Origin: Actinomycetes bacterium
Lineage (GTDB): Bacteria; Actinomycetota; Coriobacteriia; Anaerosomatales; Anaerosomataceae
Assembly: GCA_021850085.1 (NCBI GenBank)
Contig: JAJZRZ010000095.1
Coordinates: 1 to 6,671, forward strand
DNA: 6,671 nucleotides
Direction: 5' to 3'
The notes beneath the pieces are model-generated. The model did not search any database. It saw nothing but the letters and a program-made list of their open reading frames with translations, and was not told where the DNA came from. The translations under genes and the position numbers were made by a program. Shown in pieces: positions 1-6,106 of the stretch (the stretch's first letter is position 1; every line of letters starts with the position of its first letter).

Positions 1-328
1 CCTGAACCGGGTGGACGACACCGTCGTGTTCCACGCGCTGTCGCTCGACGACGTGGCCGCGATCATGGAGATCCAGCTCGCGCTCGTGCGCGCCCGTCTG
101 GCCGGGCGCAAGATCGCCCTCGAGGTCACACCGGCGGCCGCGGAGCGCATCGCGATCGACGGCTTCGATCCCGTGTTCGGCGCGCGTCCGCTCAAGCGCG
201 TGATCCAGCGAGAGGTGGTCGACCGGGTGGCCAAGGCGCTCATCGAAGGCGCGGTGGGCGAGGGCGACACGGTCACGATCGACGTCATCGCCGACGAGCT
301 TTCGGTGCGCGGCGTGGCGCACGCGTGA
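1..328 (+). CDS. clpB: ATP-dependent disaggregase ClpB, C-terminal end (5' truncated)
   Basis: This is the last ~108 codons of a ClpB/Hsp100 AAA+ disaggregase; the reading frame is open from base 2 and the gene begins upstream of the window. ClpB is a cytoplasmic hexamer that threads aggregated proteins through its pore, working with DnaK/DnaJ/GrpE. The visible part is the end of the second AAA+ module and its small C-terminal domain. It opens with LNRVDDTVVFHAL, matching the conserved FLNRID-VVVFHPL stretch of ClpB. The sensor-2 motif GARPLKR (GAR codons at bases 179-187) contains the arginine that contacts ATP. The domain ends with the usual beta-strand segment GDTVTIDV. The protein stops soon after this domain, as ClpB does. 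Other Clp ATPases (ClpC, ClpA) share the fold, but the wording around the GAR motif and the hsp20 neighbour favour ClpB. The TGA stop is at 326-328. Only the truncation limits confidence. Confidence 0.93.
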   Translation, partial: LNRVDDTVVFHALSLDDVAAIMEIQLALVRARLAGRKIALEVTPAAAERIAIDGFDPVFGARPLKRVIQREVVDRVAKALIEGAVGEGDTVTIDVIADELSVRGVAHA

Positions 329-338
329 ATGGCGCCCC

Positions 339-367
339 GCGCGGCGGTGCAGGCCGGCCCGCCGCGC
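339..367 (+). other. GC-only hairpin between clpB and hsp20
   Basis: GCGCGGCGG at 339-347 is the exact reverse complement of CCGCCGCGC at 359-367, giving a 9-bp stem of G-C pairs only with an 11-base loop. It begins 10 bases after the clpB stop codon and ends about 60 bases before the hsp20 ribosome binding site. No T-run follows, so a classical intrinsic terminator is not supported. It could be a weak terminator, or an RNA-processing or stability element setting the ratio of clpB to hsp20 mRNA. The fold is seen directly; the role is inferred. There is no TA dinucleotide in 329-438, hence no TANNNT -10 box for hsp20 in this gap, which fits readthrough from clpB. Confidence 0.5.
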
Positions 368-438
368 TGCCAGGGGAGAGGTGCCCGCCCCGGTTCGCCA
401 TCCGGGATGTCGGGCAGGAGACCGTGGAGGTGATGATC

Positions 439-894
439 ATGGCGATCGTACGGTGGGACCCCTTCGGGGAGGCGTTGCGCATGCAGCGAGACATGGATCG
501 CATCTTCGCCCGGCTCGGCCAGGCGGAGGCCCGCGACGACGACATCGCTTGGATGCCGAAGGTCGACGTGAAGCGCACGGGTGATGACCTCGTCGTGCGT
601 GCCGAGCTGCCGGGCATGAAGGCCGAGGACGTCGATATCGAGTTGACGGAAGGTGTGCTCACGATTAAGGGTGTGCGCACGAGCGAGGAGCACAAAGAGG
701 GCGAGGGCTGGCTGATCCGGGAAAGCAGCTACGGCGCGTTCGAGCGGTCGCTCACGATTCCGGAGGGCGTGGACCCCTCGGGGATCACGGCCAGCTTCTC
801 CGACGGCATACTCGAAGTCCACGTCCCCAAGGCGCTCGAGGCGGCCCGGCCCAAGACCACCAGGATCGAGATCGGGAACGCAGGCACGCAGTAG
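439..894 (+). CDS. Hsp20 family small heat-shock protein (alpha-crystallin domain)
   Basis: A 151-residue small heat-shock protein, a normal bacterial Hsp20 length. These are ATP-independent cytoplasmic holdases that form oligomers, bind unfolding proteins and pass them to DnaK/ClpB. The N-terminus MAIVRWDPFGEALRMQRDMD is the typical Hsp20 opening. The alpha-crystallin domain spans about residues 40-131, with AELPGMKAEDVDIEL (55-69), GVLTIKG (72-78), FERSLTIPEGVD (101-112) and FSDGILEVHVPK (120-131). The C-terminal tail carries the I-x-I anchor IEI (143-145), which docks onto neighbouring dimers. I chose ATG 439 because GGAGG at 426-430 lies 8 bases upstream; ATG 433 would be only 2 bases from it, and the open frame further upstream does not resemble Hsp20. 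The gene lies 110 bases after clpB with no recognisable promoter, so co-transcription is plausible. I saw neither a CIRCE element nor a HAIR (HspR) operator in the gap, so control is probably upstream of clpB. Confidence 0.93.
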   Translation: MAIVRWDPFGEALRMQRDMDRIFARLGQAEARDDDIAWMPKVDVKRTGDDLVVRAELPGMKAEDVDIELTEGVLTIKGVRTSEEHKEGEGWLIRESSYGAFERSLTIPEGVDPSGITASFSDGILEVHVPKALEAARPKTTRIEIGNAGTQ

Positions 895-917
895 CGCCGC
901 TCGGGAAGCGTCTTGAA

Positions 918-957
918 GCGAGACGGCACGGTCCGCATGTGAGGCCGTGCCGCTCGC
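918..957 (+). terminator. Terminator-like hairpin after hsp20
   Basis: GCGAG (918-922), a bulged A, then CGGCACGG (924-931) pair with CCGTGCCG (945-952) and CTCGC (953-957). This gives a 13-bp stem with one bulged base and a 13-base loop. It lies 23 bases after the hsp20 stop codon, the expected place for a terminator closing the clpB-hsp20 unit. It lacks a U-tract (the next bases are CGCTTGCC), so it would be a U-less or Rho-assisted terminator, or an mRNA 3'-end stabiliser. The pairing is directly visible; termination is inferred. The rest of 895-1063 holds no gene and no convincing promoter. Confidence 0.6.
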
Positions 958-1063
958 CGCTTGCCGACGCATCGCAGCCGCCCGCCCTGTTGGGAGACGA
1001 CGAGTCCTGAGGTGGCGTTCATACTTGCCGAGACCGTCTTCCGGAACCACCTGGGGATAGCCG

Positions 1064-2368
1064 ATGGATCGCACCACCACCACGCGCGGTTGGACCGTAG
1101 TTCTTGCCGGCCTGGGGATCAACCTTGCACTCGGCGTGCTGTACGCCTGGAGCATAGTCGCCAAATCGCTGATCGCCGAGTGGGGCTGGACCGTCGGCTC
1201 GGCCAGCCTTCCGTACGCGATCGCCGTCGGCGTCTTCGCGATCTCCATGGTGTTCGCGGGCCGCGCGCAGGACCGCCTCGGCCCGCGGGACGTCGCTTCG
1301 CTCGGCGGTGCGCTCACCGGCCTCGGCATGATCGTCGCGAGTCTCGCCGGTCCCGACAACGGGATGCCGATCGTGATCGGTTTCGGTGTGATGGCAGGTG
1401 TCGGGATCGGTCTGGGGTACGCTGCCGCCACACCGGCGGCTGTGAAGTGGTTCCCGCCTGCGCGCAAGGGCTTCATCACCGGTGTCGTGGTCTCGGGTTT
1501 CGGGCTGGCGAGCGTCTACATCGCGCCGCTCACCCAAGTGCTGCTCGGCACCTACGGCATTCCGAGCACGTTCCGCTTCCTCGGCATCGGGTTTCTCGTG
1601 GCGACGGTGGGCCTCGCGCAGCTGCTCGCGAACCCGCCGGCCGGATACGTGCCCGCGGCAGCGCCCGCGCGGACTGCCGGTGGAGGCACGCGCCTCGCTG
1701 CGGCATCGGGAGCCGTCGCGCCCGTGTTGACGGACCCGAGCGAGTCGAAAGACTTCGACTGGCGCGAGATGGTGCGCACCCGTCAGTTCGCGCTGCTGTG
1801 GCTGATGTATGCTTTCGCCGCCTTTGCCGGGCTGATGATCATCGGGCATATGGCGAAGATCGTGGCACTCCAACTTTCCGGCGCCGACCTTGGCTTCGTG
1901 CTGGTGGGCGTGCTCGCGGTGGGCAACGCCGCGGGCCGGGTGGTGGCCGGCATCGCATCGGACAGAATCGGCGGCATCCGCACGATGTTCATCGTGTTCG
2001 TGCTGCAGGCGGGGTTGATGGCGCTGTTGTGGGTGTCGGGCACGGTGGGCATGCTCGTGCCGGTGGCGGCACTTGTCGGCTTCTGCTACGGCGCGAACCT
2101 GTCGCTGTTCCCGTCGACCACGGCCGGCTACTTCGGCACCAAGAATCTCGGCGCGAACTACGGCCTCGTGTTCACAGCATGGGGGGTAGGTGGCGTCTTC
2201 GGTTCCATGACCGCGGGGTCGATCGTGGACTCCACGGGCAGCTATGCGCTCGCCTACGCCGCGGCGGCAGGGCTGTGCCTGCTGGCCGCGGGTCTCACGT
2301 TCGCGACGAAGCCACCCGCACCGGCCGCGATCGTTGCCGAGCCCGTCGACCAGCTGAAGGCGGCGTAG
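1064..2368 (+). CDS. MFS transporter, oxalate/formate antiporter (OFA)-like
   Basis: A 434-residue inner-membrane carrier of the major facilitator superfamily, the usual length for a 12-helix member. The wording is that of the OFA family (OxlT and the many lactate, formate and monocarboxylate-type relatives): NLALGVLYAWS in helix 1 (20-30), the loop 2-3 motif GRAQDRLGPR (66-75), KWFPPARKGFITG (128-140), NAAGRVVAGIASDRIGG (288-304) and GTKNLGANYGLVFTAWG (358-374). A hydrophilic loop at about 191-238 separates the two six-helix halves. OxlT binds oxalate with an arginine in helix 8 and Lys355 in helix 11. Arg292 lies in the right area, but I see no lysine inside the predicted helix 11 (about 366-382), so oxalate as substrate is not supported. 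A small carboxylate is the family-based guess. ATG 1064 has GGGGA at 1053-1057, 6 bases upstream. The stop is 2 bases from the end of the convergent gene. No catabolic enzyme adjoins it to name the substrate. Confidence 0.88.
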   Translation: MDRTTTTRGWTVVLAGLGINLALGVLYAWSIVAKSLIAEWGWTVGSASLPYAIAVGVFAISMVFAGRAQDRLGPRDVASLGGALTGLGMIVASLAGPDNGMPIVIGFGVMAGVGIGLGYAAATPAAVKWFPPARKGFITGVVVSGFGLASVYIAPLTQVLLGTYGIPSTFRFLGIGFLVATVGLAQLLANPPAGYVPAAAPARTAGGGTRLAAASGAVAPVLTDPSESKDFDWREMVRTRQFALLWLMYAFAAFAGLMIIGHMAKIVALQLSGADLGFVLVGVLAVGNAAGRVVAGIASDRIGGIRTMFIVFVLQAGLMALLWVSGTVGMLVPVAALVGFCYGANLSLFPSTTAGYFGTKNLGANYGLVFTAWGVGGVFGSMTAGSIVDSTGSYALAYAAAAGLCLLAAGLTFATKPPAPAAIVAEPVDQLKAA

Positions 2369-2370
2369 AG

Positions 2371-3276
2371 CTACCGCTGCATCTTCACCGGAATCTCGAT
2401 CGCGTTGATCTCGGATGCGTCCTGTGCCGAGTACTCGAACACGACCACCGTCGCGGCGGGACGTGCCGAGTCAGGGTACGTGACGCTCACGTCGAAGGTC
2501 CCGCGCGTGCCGCTGCCTGACGTGGCCATCGCGGGGATCTCGACCACGGTGGCGCCCGTATCGTCGAGCACGCGCACCATGAACGCGGCCTCGAAGGTGT
2601 TGCCGGTCCCCCGCACACGGATCGGGCTGTCAACCTGCTCTCCCGGCGTGGGACCCTCCACCAGAAGCGGAGGCAGCACCGGCTCGAAATCGGCCCGTGT
2701 CTGGGCTCCGTCCAAGACGATGCCCTCGCCCGAGTAGACGTCCACCACTTCGCCCTCGATGAGGAGCAGGACGCGCTCGATCGCCGAGAACTGTGTGAGG
2801 GTGTGGACGACCTGGGCGAGCCGCAGCATGGCATCGTGGGTACCGCCGTCCATCACGAACTCGTTCGAAAGATCCACGCTGGCGGTCCCTTGGCTCACCG
2901 AGAGTCCGAGGAGTCGCGTTCCCGCCGGGATCAAAGTCGCGAATCCCCAGCCATCCTCGGCGGCCGTAGGCCCGAGGAGCAGCTGTGCCATCGCCGCCTC
3001 GGCCGCTGAGGCCGTTGCTGGAACCGTGCGGGAGGAGACGCCCAGATACTCGCCGCGAGACAGGTAGACGCGTACCTGCATCGTTTGGGTCGGCTCGAGC
3101 GGGGTCGGATCCGGATCCACGCTGCGTGTCGCCGAGGGCGTCTCCGTCGCGAGATCGGGAAGACTCGGCTCCGGTCTCAGCGGACCCCCGTCGCTGACCA
3201 GCAGCACGCCCGCTCCGAAAGCCACGGCGACGACTGCGGCCCCTGCAACCCATCCCCACCGCGGAACCCGTTTCAT
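2371..3276 (-). CDS. GerMN-Gmad2 domain membrane-anchored protein
   Basis: A 301-residue protein. Residues 1-8 are basic and aromatic (MKRVPRWG), followed by one hydrophobic segment at about 9-28 that serves as signal or anchor. There is no cysteine anywhere, so this is not a lipoprotein, unlike Bacillus GerM. Residues 29-64 are a Pro/Thr/Glu/Asp-rich linker facing outward. Residues about 66-190 form a GerMN domain, with AMAQLLLGPT (95-104), IPAGTRLLGL (116-125), VDLSNEF (134-140) and GGTHDAMLRLAQVV (144-157). Residues about 204-298 match Gmad2, an immunoglobulin-like partner domain, with EGPTPGEQVDSPIRVRG and NTFEAAFMVRV near its start. GerMN was named from spore germination proteins but is widespread in non-sporulating bacteria, so a spore role should not be assumed. 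An extracytoplasmic, cell-envelope role is the safe reading. ATG 3276 is preceded on the minus strand by AAGGGGG (3288-3282) with 5-base spacing. It is divergent from the phosphatase gene and convergent with the MFS gene. Confidence 0.88.
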   Translation of the reverse strand: MKRVPRWGWVAGAAVVAVAFGAGVLLVSDGGPLRPEPSLPDLATETPSATRSVDPDPTPLEPTQTMQVRVYLSRGEYLGVSSRTVPATASAAEAAMAQLLLGPTAAEDGWGFATLIPAGTRLLGLSVSQGTASVDLSNEFVMDGGTHDAMLRLAQVVHTLTQFSAIERVLLLIEGEVVDVYSGEGIVLDGAQTRADFEPVLPPLLVEGPTPGEQVDSPIRVRGTGNTFEAAFMVRVLDDTGATVVEIPAMATSGSGTRGTFDVSVTYPDSARPAATVVVFEYSAQDASEINAIEIPVKMQR

Positions 3277-3305
3277 TGGCGCCCCCTTCTCGAATGCACG
3301 TACCT

Positions 3306-3334
3306 ACGTTACACCGGCGGGAGAGCGGGTGCAG
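3306..3334 (-). promoter_or_regulatory. Weak candidate promoter for the GerMN-Gmad2 gene
   Basis: Reading the minus strand, CTGCAC (3334-3329) and TAACGT (3311-3306) are separated by 17 bases and lie upstream of the ribosome binding site at 3288-3282. TAACGT fits TANNNT, but the -35 matches TTGACA at only three positions. The imperfect inverted repeat ACGTA-CC-TACGT (3298-3309, plus strand) overlaps the -10 and start region and could be an operator half-site pair. The evidence is weak and based only on spacing and position. Confidence 0.22.
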
Positions 3335-3477
3335 GGGCCGATCCCGAACGCCTGTGACCGTTCGTCAGCGGCGGAGGTGCGCTCGTCACGCAGGGGCCGT
3401 CTGTCAGCGCACTTCTGTAGCGTGTGGGTATGCATGCCGATAGGCGAAGTAGCGGCTGCCGGCGGACGGACGAAGCG

Positions 3478-5169
3478 ATGGGAGCACAGACGAATCCACC
3501 GGGCGCGCCCGGCGCCCCGCCGCTCGGCGATCCGGCGCGCATCTCGATGCTGCTCGAAGGGGCATCCTTCCCGGCCGCATTGTGGTCGGGCTCCCAACTT
3601 CGCTTCACATGGACCAACCGCGTTTTCCGCGACCTGCTGGAGGACGTTCGCCCGCAGTGGGACCTGCTCGGCATGCCGGTGCGCGGCTTTCTGTCCGATT
3701 CTCGCTCGGCGTCCCGTTTCATCGACGTGGCCTACACTGGCCAGCCGGTCACGGTCTCCGCTTACGAGTTCAAGGCGTCGTGGGGCGATGTGAGCTACTG
3801 GCAGCTGTCGTACCTGCCCGTGCCCGCGCGCATCGGACATCCCTTTGACGTCCTGCTGCTTGCGGTCGATGTGACGACGCACGTTGTCGAGCAGGAAGAG
3901 CGCCACCTCGCTTCGGCGGAGATGCGGCGCGCGATCAACCTGATCGATGTCACGGTGCTTTCCTCTCTCGATGCCGAGGAGATCGTGCAACGCGTTCTGG
4001 TCGAGGCCACCGAGGCGCTCGGCGCCGACTGGGGCTGGCTCGCCGATCGAGAAGAGGGAGCGTGGGTGTTCCGCAACGTCCACGGATGGCCGATCGAGAT
4101 CTCGGGTCTGTCGTTTTCGGATGACGAGCTGTCGCTGCCTGCGCTTGCGGCGCGCTCGGGTCATGCCATGGCTATCTCCATCTCGGAAGCTTCCACGCGC
4201 GAGCACTTCGAGCTGATGGCCAAGCACGATATCGGAGGTCTTGCGCTCGTGCCGCTCAAGAACAGGGGTGATGTCTGCGGCGTGATGGGCTTTTGTTGGG
4301 ACGCGGATCTGACATTCGGCGCGGAGCACCACGAGTTGCTGCAGAAGCTGGAGCTTTCGTTGTCGCTCGCGCTGGAGAACGCGCGCCAGTACGCCAGCGA
4401 GCGCCAGGTGTCCCGCAAACTCAGGAGCGCGTTCTTCAGCACCCCGCATGCGCTTCCCGGCTATGAGCTCGGCCACCTGTATCACTCGGCCTCTGGCGCC
4501 GCCACCGTCGGCGGCGATTTCTACGACGTGATGTCGCTGGGCGATGGCAGGATAGGCTTGGTGATCGGGGACGTGGCGGGTCGCGGCCTCGAGGCTGCCG
4601 GATTGACGTCGCTCGTCAAGATGGCGATTCGTTCCGAGGCGCTGAGAGTGCCCTCTCCGCAGTCCGTCATGGCCCATGCCAACGAGTTGGTGATGCACGG
4701 CGCGGAGCCGCACGAGTTCGTCTCGGCGTTCTTCGGTCTTGTGGACGGCCCGAGCGGCAGGATGGCGTACAGCCTTGCGGGCCATCCTCCCCCCGTCGTT
4801 GTGCGCGCCGGCGGGGAAGCGGGCTTCCTGCCCGAGGACGGAGGGGTGCTCGGCGTCACCGCCGGTATGAGTTACGGCAACCGCGAGATGCGTCTGGACG
4901 TAGGTGACCTGCTCGTCCTGTACACCGACGGCTTGACTGACGCGCGCACGCCGAAAGGAGAGGAGTACGGGCGGGAACGGCTTCTGCGCGCGTGCGTCTC
5001 GGCCGCCGGGCAGTCAACGGTCGAGGTGCCCGAGGCGCTCTTTCTCTCGGCATTCAGCTTCTCGGAAGGCCATCTCGCGGACGACGTCGCCATCGTGGCG
5101 TTGCGGCGGACCGAAGCGCTTTCCGGCAGCGAGCAGGGCTCGCTCGAGTTCGAGGCCGCCATCGCGTGA
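3478..5169 (+). CDS. PAS-GAF-PP2C serine phosphatase (RsbU/SpoIIE type)
   Basis: A protein of about 563 residues that should dephosphorylate a phosphoserine or phosphothreonine, typically on an anti-anti-sigma (STAS) protein, in response to a sensed signal. Order of domains: a PAS-like sensor (about 22-135), a GAF-like sensor (about 149-305), a short linker, and a SpoIIE/RsbU-type PP2C catalytic domain (about 325-545). Catalytic motifs are complete: GGDFYD (345-350), IGDVAGRGLEAA with metal ligand Asp365, AGHPPP (434-439), LYTDGLTDAR with Asp484, and DDVAIVAL with Asp535-Asp536. No transmembrane segment is apparent, so it should be a soluble cytoplasmic enzyme. The start is uncertain. ATG 3478 has GGACGGA (3464-3470) 7 bases upstream and is preferred. 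ATG 3430 or GTG 3424 would add 16 or 18 Arg-rich residues that look unlike a domain and have a weaker ribosome site. No STAS protein or RsbW-like kinase adjoins it, so its target must be elsewhere. A new transcription unit probably starts after it. Confidence 0.9.
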   Translation: MGAQTNPPGAPGAPPLGDPARISMLLEGASFPAALWSGSQLRFTWTNRVFRDLLEDVRPQWDLLGMPVRGFLSDSRSASRFIDVAYTGQPVTVSAYEFKASWGDVSYWQLSYLPVPARIGHPFDVLLLAVDVTTHVVEQEERHLASAEMRRAINLIDVTVLSSLDAEEIVQRVLVEATEALGADWGWLADREEGAWVFRNVHGWPIEISGLSFSDDELSLPALAARSGHAMAISISEASTREHFELMAKHDIGGLALVPLKNRGDVCGVMGFCWDADLTFGAEHHELLQKLELSLSLALENARQYASERQVSRKLRSAFFSTPHALPGYELGHLYHSASGAATVGGDFYDVMSLGDGRIGLVIGDVAGRGLEAAGLTSLVKMAIRSEALRVPSPQSVMAHANELVMHGAEPHEFVSAFFGLVDGPSGRMAYSLAGHPPPVVVRAGGEAGFLPEDGGVLGVTAGMSYGNREMRLDVGDLLVLYTDGLTDARTPKGEEYGRERLLRACVSAAGQSTVEVPEALFLSAFSFSEGHLADDVAIVALRRTEALSGSEQGSLEFEAAIA

Positions 5170-5172
5170 GTC

Positions 5173-5222
5173 CGCCGCCGGTATCCGCGGCGCAGCACAC
5201 TAACCACGGCGGCGTTTCCTTT
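5173..5222 (+). terminator. Candidate intrinsic terminator after the phosphatase gene
   Basis: CGCCGCCG (5173-5180) is the exact reverse complement of CGGCGGCG (5207-5214), an 8-bp all-GC stem starting 4 bases after the stop codon. It is followed directly by the T-rich run TTTCCTTT (5215-5222). The 26-base loop is long, and a competing shorter hairpin (5173-5177 with 5188-5192) is possible, so strength is uncertain. It is the only site in the window with both a GC stem and a T-rich tail. Confidence 0.5.
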
Positions 5223-5248
5223 ACACCTGAGCCGCGCCCCCCTACGCT
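5220..5248 (+). promoter_or_regulatory. Sigma70-type promoter for the zinc-ribbon protein gene
   Basis: TTTACA (5220-5225, five of six matches to TTGACA) and TACGCT (5243-5248, fits TANNNT) are separated by exactly 17 bases. Transcription would begin near 5255, leaving a leader of about 25 bases with the strong ribosome site GAGGAGG at 5268-5274. It is the best-formed promoter in the window. Its -35 overlaps the T-rich tail of the preceding candidate terminator. Confidence 0.55.
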
Positions 5249-5280
5249 CGTTGCGGCACTGTCACACGAGGAGGCCGCCG

Positions 5281-6060
5281 ATGCGCTGCCCGAACTGCGA
5301 CACCGAGGCTACCGATCAGGCGCTCTTCTGTCATGCCTGCGCCACCGCCCTTGAGGGCACGCCGCCGCCCGCACCCGCTCGGCGCCAGCCCTCGAAGCGG
5401 AACCGCACGGGCTTGATGGCAGCACTCGTCGGGGCCGTGTTGCTGTTGGGGGCGTGCGGGGTGGGCGCGGTGCTCGCACTTCGCGCTGTGTCGCCGGACG
5501 AGGATCGCGTGTCCGTGTCGAGCGCGCCGGCCGAAGCGGATGTGGCCGGGTTCGGCTCGGCCGCGGAAGCGCTCGTCGCCCGTCTTCAGCGCGACGGAAC
5601 CGGTGATTGGGTGTATGAAGTCTCCGAGGAGGATGAGGACCTCGTCGTCTACGTCGCCGGCCCGCGGACAAGCGAATGGGTATCGCGGTACACCGTGGAG
5701 CGTGCCGGCTCGGGAAGCTGGTCGGTCACAGGGGTCACGTCCCTTGCCGCGGGGGGCATCGGCGAGGTGGGCGCCGAGGAGGCCGAGCGGGTGGTCTCGG
5801 CGTTCCTCACCGCCGTGTCAGAGGACCGCGGCCCGGACGCTCAGGCGCTCGCGGTCGACCCCTTCCGCTCCGACCCTGCAAGCGAATGGGTGTCCACGGG
5901 CGGACTCACCAGCTTCGAGGTGGCCGGCTGGGTGGGCGGGAACGACGGCGCGTTTTGGGTGCAGACATCGCAAGTCTGGTACGGCTCACCGGAGAACTGG
6001 GAGTACTGGGTCGTTCCCACCGGTGCCGGGATGCGGATCGCCGGCGTGCAGGCGTTCTAG
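5281..6060 (+). CDS. Zinc-ribbon, single-pass membrane protein of unknown function
   Basis: A 259-residue protein I cannot assign to a named family. The N-terminus is a small zinc ribbon with CPNC (3-6) and CHAC (17-20), a Cys4 site spaced C-x2-C-x10-C-x2-C. A Pro/Arg/Lys-rich stretch (27-43) leads to one membrane helix at about 44-67. Positive charge before the helix predicts the ribbon in the cytoplasm and the C-terminal ~190 residues outside. That outer part appears to hold two related modules (about 93-152 and 164-256). Each begins with an Ala/Glu-rich helix (AAEALVARL; EEAERVVSAFL) and ends with an aromatic strand and a G-x-G turn before a Gly-Val pair. This resembles NTF2-like or similar small extracytoplasmic domains, but that is inference. 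ATG 5281 is clear: GAGGAGG lies 6 bases upstream and the ribbon starts at residue 3; the open frame back to 5251 has no such support. It has its own likely promoter. Such proteins are often annotated simply as zinc-ribbon domain-containing. Confidence 0.85.
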   Translation: MRCPNCDTEATDQALFCHACATALEGTPPPAPARRQPSKRNRTGLMAALVGAVLLLGACGVGAVLALRAVSPDEDRVSVSSAPAEADVAGFGSAAEALVARLQRDGTGDWVYEVSEEDEDLVVYVAGPRTSEWVSRYTVERAGSGSWSVTGVTSLAAGGIGEVGAEEAERVVSAFLTAVSEDRGPDAQALAVDPFRSDPASEWVSTGGLTSFEVAGWVGGNDGAFWVQTSQVWYGSPENWEYWVVPTGAGMRIAGVQAF

Positions 6061-6064
6061 CCGC

Positions 6065-6084
6065 CGGGCCTCCATATCGGCCCG
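6065..6084 (+). terminator. Short hairpin after the zinc-ribbon protein gene
   Basis: CGGGCC (6065-6070) pairs with GGCCCG (6079-6084), a 6-bp stem with an 8-base loop, starting 5 bases after the stop codon. No T-run follows. Its position suits a transcript 3' end, but the stem is short and such pairs are common in GC-rich DNA. Confidence 0.28.
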
Positions 6085-6106
6085 AAGATCGCATCCACAG
6101 CTCGGC

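Noticed and set aside
329..438. Possible CIRCE or HAIR heat-shock operator before hsp20
   Set aside because: Neither the CIRCE inverted repeat nor a CTTGAGT-type HspR repeat is present in the gap.
913..941. TTGAAG (913-918) with CATGTG (936-941) as a promoter for the MFS gene
   Set aside because: The -10 matches TATAAT at only two positions and the pair lies within the terminator-like hairpin, so it is not credible.
1019..1873. A 284-codon minus-strand frame opposite the MFS gene
   Set aside because: Highly charged, no domain, antisense to a well-supported gene; a GC-rich shadow.
961..2520. A 519-codon plus-strand frame overlapping the MFS gene, longer than the MFS gene itself
   Set aside because: The product is an Arg/Gly/His-rich composition artefact without hydrophobic segments. 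The MFS frame has family motifs and a proper ribosome site.
3304..4785. A 493-codon open frame on the minus strand opposite the phosphatase gene
   Set aside because: It is antisense to intact PAS, GAF and PP2C motifs. Its product is Arg/His/Ala-rich with no recognisable domain, as expected for a shadow frame in GC-rich DNA.
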